From assembly GCA_947504185.1 (NCBI GenBank), contig CANNGJ010000022.1, positions 1-46,701 on the forward strand: a DNA stretch of 46,701 nt, read 5' to 3'. The notes under the pieces are model-generated. The model saw only the letters and a program-made list of their open reading frames with translations, searched no databases and was not told the origin of the DNA. This document shows, piece after piece, positions 41,508-46,701 of this stretch (the stretch's first letter is position 1; each line of letters starts with the position of its first letter). This DNA comes from an uncultured Tenacibaculum sp. (GTDB lineage Bacteria; Bacteroidota; Bacteroidia; Flavobacteriales; Flavobacteriaceae). The translations under genes were made by a program, and so were the position numbers.

Positions 41508-43541
41508 ATGAAATTAAAACATGTTTTTTATTCAGTTGCAGTAGCAGGATTGTTAACCTCTTGTGCAGTTGATAAAAAGGAAGAAAAGCAACCAGAAGAA
41601 ATAACTAAGGCAGAATTTAATTATGTAGTTGAACAGTTTGCAGATGTGCGCGTAATGCGTTATCAAATTCCTGGATTTGACGAATTAACTTTAAAAGAAA
41701 AAAAGTTAGTGTACTATTTAACACAAGCTGGTTTAGCAGGTCGTGATATTATGTGGGATCAAAATTATCGTCATAATTTAGAGATCAGAGCAGCTTTAGA
41801 AAATATCAATAACACTTATAAAGGAGATAGAGATAGTAAGGAATTCCAAGATTTTAAAACTTACTTAAAAAGAGTTTGGTTTTCAAACGGAATCCACCAT
41901 CACTATTCAAATGATAAGATTAAACCTGCTTTTTCTAAAGAATATTTAGAAGGTTTATTAAAAGACACAAATACAACTTTATCAGCAGCAGCATTAGCTG
42001 TAATTTTTAATGATAAAGATGCTAAAAAGGTAAATAAGAAAGCTGGAGTTGATAATGTATTGGCTTCTGCTGTTAACTTTTATGGGCCAGATGTTACTAG
42101 TACTGAGGTAGCTGATTTTTACGCAAAAGCTTATAAAGGTCCAAAAGATCAACCAATTGAAGCTGGATTAAATTCTAAACTAGTTCGTGAAAACGGAAAG
42201 TTAGTTGAAAAAGTATGGAAATCTGGAGGAATGTATGGGGAGGCAATCGATAAAATTATTGGTTGGTTAGAAAAAGCAAAAGGTGTTGCTGAAAACGAAA
42301 AGCAAGCAGAAGCTTTAGGTTTGTTAATTGAGTATTATAAAACAGGTAGCTTAGATACTTGGGATAAATATTGTATTGCTTGGGTAACTTCTACCGAAGG
42401 AAATATCGATTGGATTAATGGTTTTATCGAGGTGTATAACGATCCAAAAGGATATCGTGGTTCTTATGAAACAATTGTAGAAATTAAAGATTTTGATATG
42501 TCTCGTAAAATGGCTGTTTTATCTGAAAACGCACAATGGTTTGAAGATAATTCACCTTTAGATGAAAGTCATAAGAAGAAAAATGTAGTAGGTGTTTCTT
42601 ATAAAACTGTGAATGTTGCTGGTGAAGCAGGAGATGCTTCTCCAAGCACACCAATTGGAGTGAACTTACCAAATAATAACTGGATTCGTCAAGAGCATGG
42701 ATCTAAATCGGTTTCATTAGGAAATATTACAAATGCTGATAATAATGCTGGAGGTACAGATCGTTTAAAAGAGTTTGCAAACGATCAAGAAGAGATTGAT
42801 TTAGAAATTAAATACGGTCAAAAAGCTGATAAATTACACACAGCTTTACATGAAGTTGTTGGGCATGCATCAGGTACTATTAACAAAGGTATTGGTCAGC
42901 CAAAAGAAACATTACAAAATTATGCTTCTACCATGGAAGAAGGTCGTGCTGATTTAGTAGGACTGTATTACTTAATGGATCCTAAATTACAAGAATTAGG
43001 ATTAGTTGATAATTGGGAAAATATAGGTAAAGCTGCTTATGATGGATATATCAGAAATGGATTGCTGACACAATTAGTGCGTATTAATTTAGGGGATGAT
43101 ATTGAGGAAGATCATATGGTAAACCGTCAATGGGTTTCTGCTTGGGCTTTTGAGCAAGGAGAAAAGGATAATGTAATTGAGAAGATTACACGTGATGGAA
43201 AAACATATTATAATATTAATGATTATAAAAAGCTACGTGAAATTTTCGGGCGTTTATTAAAAGAAGCGCAACGTATTAAGTCTGAAGGAGATTTTGAAGC
43301 TGCGAAAGCTTTAGTAGAAGGTTACGGAGTTAAGGTAAATCAAGATTTGCATAAAGAAGTTTTAAAAAGAAACGAAAAGTTTACTGCTGCTCCTTACCGT
43401 GGATTTGTAAATCCAGTATTAGAAACAGTTAAAGATACTGATGGAAATATTACGGATGTGAAAGTTACACAACCAAAAACATTCGAAGAGCAAATGAAAT
43501 TCTATGCTAAGAATTATAATTTCTTACCAACTAAGAACTAA
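41508..43541 (+). CDS. Dipeptidyl peptidase III (M49) lipoprotein
   Basis: A zinc peptidase that removes dipeptides from the N-terminus of short peptides. 677 residues. A lipoprotein signal with LTSC gives Cys19, so the enzyme is membrane-anchored, unlike the cytosolic eukaryotic form. The M49 zinc motif HEVVGH is at 448-453 and the second motif EEGRAD at 477-482, where many homologues have EECRAD. Bacterial homologues of this length are known from Bacteroides. It is probably transcribed alone; TACATTTA just upstream (about 41477) resembles a -7 box. A terminator follows. Confidence 0.94.
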   Translation: MKLKHVFYSVAVAGLLTSCAVDKKEEKQPEEITKAEFNYVVEQFADVRVMRYQIPGFDELTLKEKKLVYYLTQAGLAGRDIMWDQNYRHNLEIRAALENINNTYKGDRDSKEFQDFKTYLKRVWFSNGIHHHYSNDKIKPAFSKEYLEGLLKDTNTTLSAAALAVIFNDKDAKKVNKKAGVDNVLASAVNFYGPDVTSTEVADFYAKAYKGPKDQPIEAGLNSKLVRENGKLVEKVWKSGGMYGEAIDKIIGWLEKAKGVAENEKQAEALGLLIEYYKTGSLDTWDKYCIAWVTSTEGNIDWINGFIEVYNDPKGYRGSYETIVEIKDFDMSRKMAVLSENAQWFEDNSPLDESHKKKNVVGVSYKTVNVAGEAGDASPSTPIGVNLPNNNWIRQEHGSKSVSLGNITNADNNAGGTDRLKEFANDQEEIDLEIKYGQKADKLHTALHEVVGHASGTINKGIGQPKETLQNYASTMEEGRADLVGLYYLMDPKLQELGLVDNWENIGKAAYDGYIRNGLLTQLVRINLGDDIEEDHMVNRQWVSAWAFEQGEKDNVIEKITRDGKTYYNINDYKKLREIFGRLLKEAQRIKSEGDFEAAKALVEGYGVKVNQDLHKEVLKRNEKFTAAPYRGFVNPVLETVKDTDGNITDVKVTQPKTFEEQMKFYAKNYNFLPTKN

Positions 43542-43565
43542 TTTTTTTCGAAATAATAAATGTTT

Positions 43566-43597
43566 AAAACCGATACTGAATTCAGTGTCGGTTTTTT
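43566..43597 (+). terminator. Terminator after the dipeptidyl peptidase III gene
   Basis: AAAACCGATACTGAA pairs with TTCAGTGTCGGTTTT (15 bp with one G-U pair), followed by six T. It is a strong rightward terminator between this gene and the channel gene. Confidence 0.9.
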
Positions 43598-43625
43598 GTA
43601 TTTTTAAAGCATAAAGAAAATACGA

Positions 43626-44546
43626 ATGGGAAAAAAGATTAAAGATCCTGGGTTAGGACATAATTCTAAAAAGAATATTAAAGGAATTGTAAATAAAGAC
43701 GGAAGTTCTAATGTAATTCATATAAATAAGAAGTTTAATTTAGACGATTTATATACCTTTTTTATAGAATTATCCTGGTGGCAATTTTTTCTACTTATTG
43801 TATTAGGGTATACCTTTTTAAATGTAATTTTTGGTTTTGTTTATATGGCAATTGGTATTGAAGAAATAACACCATCGAGAGGAAATTTCATTGATGATTT
43901 TTTAAACGGTTTTTTCTTTAGTGCTCAAACGTTAACTACTGTTGGTTATGGCGGAATTGCACCACAAGGTGTTACAGCAAATTTAATTGCAGCTTTTGAA
44001 GCGATGATAGGGTTACTTAGTTTCTCTTTTATTACTGGGTTATTATATGGTCGGTTTTCAAAAGCAAAAGCAGCAATTCATTTTAGCGATAATATAATTT
44101 TACGTGATTTTAAAGAACATAGAGCAATTATGTTTCGATTAATGAATAGTAGAAAAACAGTAATGATTGAGCCAGAAATATCTGTAACACTTTCCATCAA
44201 TGAAAAAGATAAAAATGGAGAGTATAAAAGAGAATTTTATCGTTTAAAGTTAGAGCGAGATAAAATAATGTACTTACCTACGGTTTGGACAATTGTACAC
44301 GAAATAGATGAAAAAAGTCCGTTATTTAAGTATTCTGATAAAGAAATAGAAAACTTAGAAGCAAAGCTCTATGGACTTATACAGTATCATGAAGAATCTT
44401 TTGGGCAAAAAGTATATCAAATAACTTCTTATGATTTTGATGATTTAATCTCGGGAGTAAAATATAAAAAATCATTTCAGTTTAATGAAGAAGGATATAC
44501 TGTTTTAGATCACGAAAAATTGAATGAAGTAGAAAAGATAAATTAA
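43626..44546 (+). CDS. Inward-rectifier (Kir-type) potassium channel
   Basis: 306 residues. The slide helix and first membrane helix lie at about 45-76, the pore helix and selectivity filter TVGYG at 105-109, and the second membrane helix at about 117-141. The cytoplasmic immunoglobulin-like IRK domain (about 150-290) includes SDNIILRDFKEHRAIMFRLMNSRK and VWTIVHEIDEKSPLF. It is a KirBac-like tetrameric K+ channel of the inner membrane. Its stop codon overlaps that of the convergent small membrane protein gene. Confidence 0.94.
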   Translation: MGKKIKDPGLGHNSKKNIKGIVNKDGSSNVIHINKKFNLDDLYTFFIELSWWQFFLLIVLGYTFLNVIFGFVYMAIGIEEITPSRGNFIDDFLNGFFFSAQTLTTVGYGGIAPQGVTANLIAAFEAMIGLLSFSFITGLLYGRFSKAKAAIHFSDNIILRDFKEHRAIMFRLMNSRKTVMIEPEISVTLSINEKDKNGEYKREFYRLKLERDKIMYLPTVWTIVHEIDEKSPLFKYSDKEIENLEAKLYGLIQYHEESFGQKVYQITSYDFDDLISGVKYKKSFQFNEEGYTVLDHEKLNEVEKIN

Positions 44547-44758
44547 CCTTTAATCAAAAATTTCGAAAGAAATAATAAAGCGATAACAGCTATAATTCCA
44601 ATAGCTACATATAAAGCTCCATTCTGGTAGTGTTTTTTGTTGTTCTTAGCGTCCTTTTTGTAGCTAAAAATCATCAAACCTGTAAAAGCAATAATAAATA
44701 AACTAGCAAAAATAATTCTACCAGTTGTAAACATTTTAGCAGCAATAAGTGTAAACAT
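44543..44758 (-). CDS. Two-TM small membrane protein
   Basis: 71 residues. Two hydrophobic helices (about 13-32 and 48-66) are joined by the charged loop SYKKDAKNNKKHYQNG, so both ends probably lie on the same side of the membrane with a cytoplasmic loop. I do not recognise the family by name; similar short proteins occur in flavobacteria. A TAACTTTG -7 box just upstream supports expression. Convergent with the Kir channel and sharing its stop region; divergent from the SDR gene. Confidence 0.7.
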   Translation of the reverse strand: MFTLIAAKMFTTGRIIFASLFIIAFTGLMIFSYKKDAKNNKKHYQNGALYVAIGIIAVIALLFLSKFLIKG

Positions 44759-44774
44759 AAAATTGTATTTTTAG

Positions 44775-44782
44775 CAAAGTTA
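44775..44782 (-). promoter_or_regulatory. -7 box for the two-TM protein gene
   Basis: TAACTTTG on the minus strand matches TAnnTTTG, 16 bases upstream of the ATG. Confidence 0.45.
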
Positions 44783-44797
44783 AAGAATGATTTTAGA

Positions 44798-45529
44798 ATG
44801 AAGAAAACTAAAACAGCAATTGTTTTCGGAGCTACATCTGGTATAGGTAAAAACTTAACTGAGTTATTGGTTAAAGATGGATACATAGTTGCAGTTACAG
44901 GGAGAAGATTAGAAAAGTTAGAAGCGTTAAAAGAGCAATATCCTAATCAAGTAATTGTTAAGCAAAATGATATTACTCAAGTTGAAAAACTTGAAGGTGT
45001 TTTTAATGATTTAATCAACGAACTAGGTGAAGTGCATTTAATTATTCATTCATCAGGTGTCGGAGAAGTAAATACCAAGTTAGTTTGGGATATTGAAAGC
45101 AAAACAGTTCAAACAAATGTTGTTGGTGCAACTAAGTTATACGGATTGGCTTATAACTTGTTTAAAAAGCAACAATTTGGCCATTTAGTAGGGATTTCAT
45201 CAATAGCTTCACTTCGAGGTAATAGAGCTGCACCTTCATACTTTGCATCAAAAGCATATCAAAAAGCATATTTAGAGAGCTTATATATTAAAACAAAAAC
45301 GATAAAATCTAAAAAGGTTTTTATTACTGATATTCGTCCAGGATTTGTAGATACAGCGATGGCTTTAGGAGATGGGATTTTTTGGATGGTTTCTCTTGAA
45401 AAAGCTACAAATCAAATTTACTCAGCAATTAAAAAGAAAAAACGAGTAGCTTATATTTCTAAAAGATGGAGGCTGATTGCTTGGGTTTTAAAGATAGTAC
45501 CGGCACGCTTATTAAAAATGGCAACCTAA
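44798..45529 (+). CDS. Short-chain dehydrogenase/reductase
   Basis: A 243-residue classical SDR with the cofactor motif GATSGIGKN at 11-19, the NxxG-like HSSGVG, the catalytic serine in GISSIAS (about 132-138), and Tyr148 and Lys152 in YFASK. RPGFVDTAMA follows. The basic GRRLEK after the second strand suggests NADPH. Substrate is unknown. It ends immediately before the HAD gene start, so the SDR, HAD and MazG-like genes form one operon. Confidence 0.9.
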   Translation: MKKTKTAIVFGATSGIGKNLTELLVKDGYIVAVTGRRLEKLEALKEQYPNQVIVKQNDITQVEKLEGVFNDLINELGEVHLIIHSSGVGEVNTKLVWDIESKTVQTNVVGATKLYGLAYNLFKKQQFGHLVGISSIASLRGNRAAPSYFASKAYQKAYLESLYIKTKTIKSKKVFITDIRPGFVDTAMALGDGIFWMVSLEKATNQIYSAIKKKKRVAYISKRWRLIAWVLKIVPARLLKMAT

Positions 45530-46210
45530 ATGAAAAAGAAAAATTTAATAGTTTTCGATATAGATGATACTTTAACTAAAAGCGAAAATCAACATCAACA
45601 ATCGTACGTGGATGCGATGTTGCATTTCGGAATATCAGAAATTAATAAAAATTGGAAAACGTATAAAAATATGACAGACAGTTATATTTTAAAGAAAAAC
45701 TATGAAGCTAATTTTAAAAAGGATTTCAACAACTCGTTTATTCCTGAATTTGAAATCAAAATGGCAGAATTATTTTTAGCACTTCCAAAAACTAAAGAAA
45801 TAAACGGAGCAGGTAAAGTGGTTGATTTTTTTATGAGAGAAACTGATTACGCCATTTGTTTTGCTACAGGCTCTTTGTTGAAGCCTGCTTTAATAAAATT
45901 AGAACAAGCGAATATTAATTTTGTTCCTAACTTGGTTGAAGCTTCAAATAATTTTTATACCAGAGAAGAAATCGTTAGCTCAGCTATTCAAAAAGCAAAA
46001 ACATATTTTTCGGTTAAGGAGTTTGAAAATATCATCTCGGTAGGAGATGGTATTTGGGATTTAAGAACAGCCAAAAATTTAGGAACTTACTTTTTAGGGA
46101 TTAGAGATAAAAACTTACAAGACTTTCAAGAAGAAAACATAAAAAGTCATATTAGTGATTGGATTAATTTTGACTTTAATGAAATACAAACTCAACTAGA
46201 AATTATATAA
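45530..46210 (+). CDS. HAD-superfamily hydrolase
   Basis: 226 residues. HAD motif I is FDIDDTLT (Asp10, Asp12), motif II is CFATGS, and motif IV is GDGIWDLRTAKN, with a helical cap domain at about 20-85. It is probably a small-molecule phosphatase; subfamily and substrate are not clear. It starts directly after the SDR stop codon and is followed one base later by a MazG-like gene, so it may act in nucleotide or phosphate-ester housekeeping. That is inference from position. Confidence 0.88.
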   Translation: MKKKNLIVFDIDDTLTKSENQHQQSYVDAMLHFGISEINKNWKTYKNMTDSYILKKNYEANFKKDFNNSFIPEFEIKMAELFLALPKTKEINGAGKVVDFFMRETDYAICFATGSLLKPALIKLEQANINFVPNLVEASNNFYTREEIVSSAIQKAKTYFSVKEFENIISVGDGIWDLRTAKNLGTYFLGIRDKNLQDFQEENIKSHISDWINFDFNEIQTQLEII

Positions 46211-46211
46211 A

Positions 46212-46598
46212 ATGAAAAACAAAATAAAAGCGGTGCATGAATTTCATTCAGCATTTAAATTAAACATTCAAAACGAACCAACGGTTGCTATTTCTAATGA
46301 CAGGAAACAGTTGCGTTTTGAATTAATGAAAGAGGAAAACGAAGAGTATTTAGAGGCAGCAAAAAACAATGATTTAGTTGAGGTTGCTGATGCGTTAGGT
46401 GATATGTTGTATATTTTATGTGGTACTATTATAGAACACGGTATGCAACATAAAATTGAAGAAGTGTTTAATGAGATTCAACGAAGTAATATGAGTAAAC
46501 TAGGAGAGGACGGAAAACCAATTTATCGAGAAGATGGTAAGGTTTTAAAAGGACCTAATTACTTTAAACCTAATATTAAGCAAATATTGGATAAATAG
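46212..46598 (+). CDS. MazG-like nucleoside triphosphate pyrophosphohydrolase
   Basis: 128 residues of the all-alpha NTP pyrophosphatase fold. The metal-binding acidic motif is RFELMKEENEEYLEA (about 35-49) with EVADALGDMLYILCG (about 57-71), the EExxE...ExxD arrangement. The C-terminal part has SNMSKLGEDGKPIYREDGKVLKGPNYFKP, as in the subgroup annotated as phosphoribosyl-ATP pyrophosphohydrolase-like. It probably hydrolyses (d)NTPs, perhaps damaged ones, to monophosphates. It is too distant from HisE to infer histidine synthesis. Last gene of its operon. Confidence 0.88.
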   Translation: MKNKIKAVHEFHSAFKLNIQNEPTVAISNDRKQLRFELMKEENEEYLEAAKNNDLVEVADALGDMLYILCGTIIEHGMQHKIEEVFNEIQRSNMSKLGEDGKPIYREDGKVLKGPNYFKPNIKQILDK

Positions 46599-46625
46599 TA
46601 AAATAAAAAAGCTCATCTTTTAGAT

Positions 46626-46699
46626 TAGTCATGGTCGGAAGAAAAAATCTTCCGACTTTTTTATTTTCCGTCGGTTATAATTTTGGCTTTAATTATTTG
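46626..46699. repeat. 74-bp repeat, right copy of an end-to-end inverted pair
   Basis: It is the reverse complement of 1-74 without mismatch. Two further bases (AT) follow before the window ends, so the full extent of the repeat is not visible. Confidence 0.95.
46634..46662 (+). terminator. Terminator of the SDR-HAD-MazG operon
   Basis: GTCGGAAGA and TCTTCCGAC form a 9-bp stem with an A5 loop and six T after it. It is identical to the left-end terminator and lies inside the 74-bp repeat, 35 bases after the MazG-like gene stop. Confidence 0.85.
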
Positions 46700-46701
46700 A
46701 T

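Overview
The window is an AT-rich chromosomal stretch from a member of the Bacteroidota, almost certainly family Flavobacteriaceae (Tenacibaculum/Polaribacter-like; genus not certain). The signs are a secreted protease with a type IX secretion C-terminal domain, promoters with the Bacteroidota -7 box TAnnTTTG in place of a -10 box, translation starts preceded by A-rich sequence rather than strong Shine-Dalgarno sites, split MetH, a DAHP synthase-chorismate mutase fusion, DUF2061 in a sulfate operon and several small lipoproteins.

Layout. 1-7.8 kb: T9SS metalloprotease, lipB, a YceI lipoprotein, then a leftward operon rsgA-dtd-tatD-tcdA. 7.8-11.9 kb: a leftward aromatic amino acid operon pheA-aminotransferase-tyrA-DAHP synthase/chorismate mutase, preceded by what reads as a complete transcription attenuator with a 19-residue leader peptide containing FYFYFYF. 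11.9-14.8 kb: an MBL-fold hydrolase, a TonB-C-domain protein flanked by two identical tRNA-Asp genes, and a DUF58 protein. 14.8-20.1 kb: trxA, then metF and split metH under a SAM-I riboswitch. 20.1-30.3 kb: a twelve-gene leftward sulfate assimilation operon (DUF2061, cysH, cysD, cysN, 8Fe ferredoxin, sulfite reductase, cobA, siroheme dehydrogenase/chelatase, FNR, 2Fe-2S ferredoxin, cysE, cysM) with a perfect inverted repeat at its promoter. 30.3-36.9 kb: a leftward methionine operon (metY, a MetX-aspartokinase-homoserine dehydrogenase fusion, metZ, an Rrf2 regulator) under a second SAM-I riboswitch. 37.1-38.5 kb: divergent metK with a 5' UTR that reads as a SAM-II riboswitch. 38.5-46.7 kb: sppA, a small lipoprotein, tag, dipeptidyl peptidase III, a Kir-type K+ channel, a two-TM miniprotein, and SDR-HAD-MazG-like genes.

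The central 22 kb forms one pathway: sulfate to sulfide (cys genes with their own electron carriers and siroheme supply), sulfide to cysteine or homocysteine (cysE/cysM; MetX fusion with MetY/MetZ), homocysteine to methionine (MetH/MetF) and methionine to SAM (MetK). SAM appears to feed back through three riboswitches of two classes, one of them upstream of the Rrf2 gene, whose product may act on the adjacent cys operator.

The two ends carry the same 74-bp sequence in inverted orientation, each containing an outward-reading terminator. This may be a dispersed repeat at which an assembly broke. No CRISPR array, insertion sequence, prophage or rRNA gene was seen.
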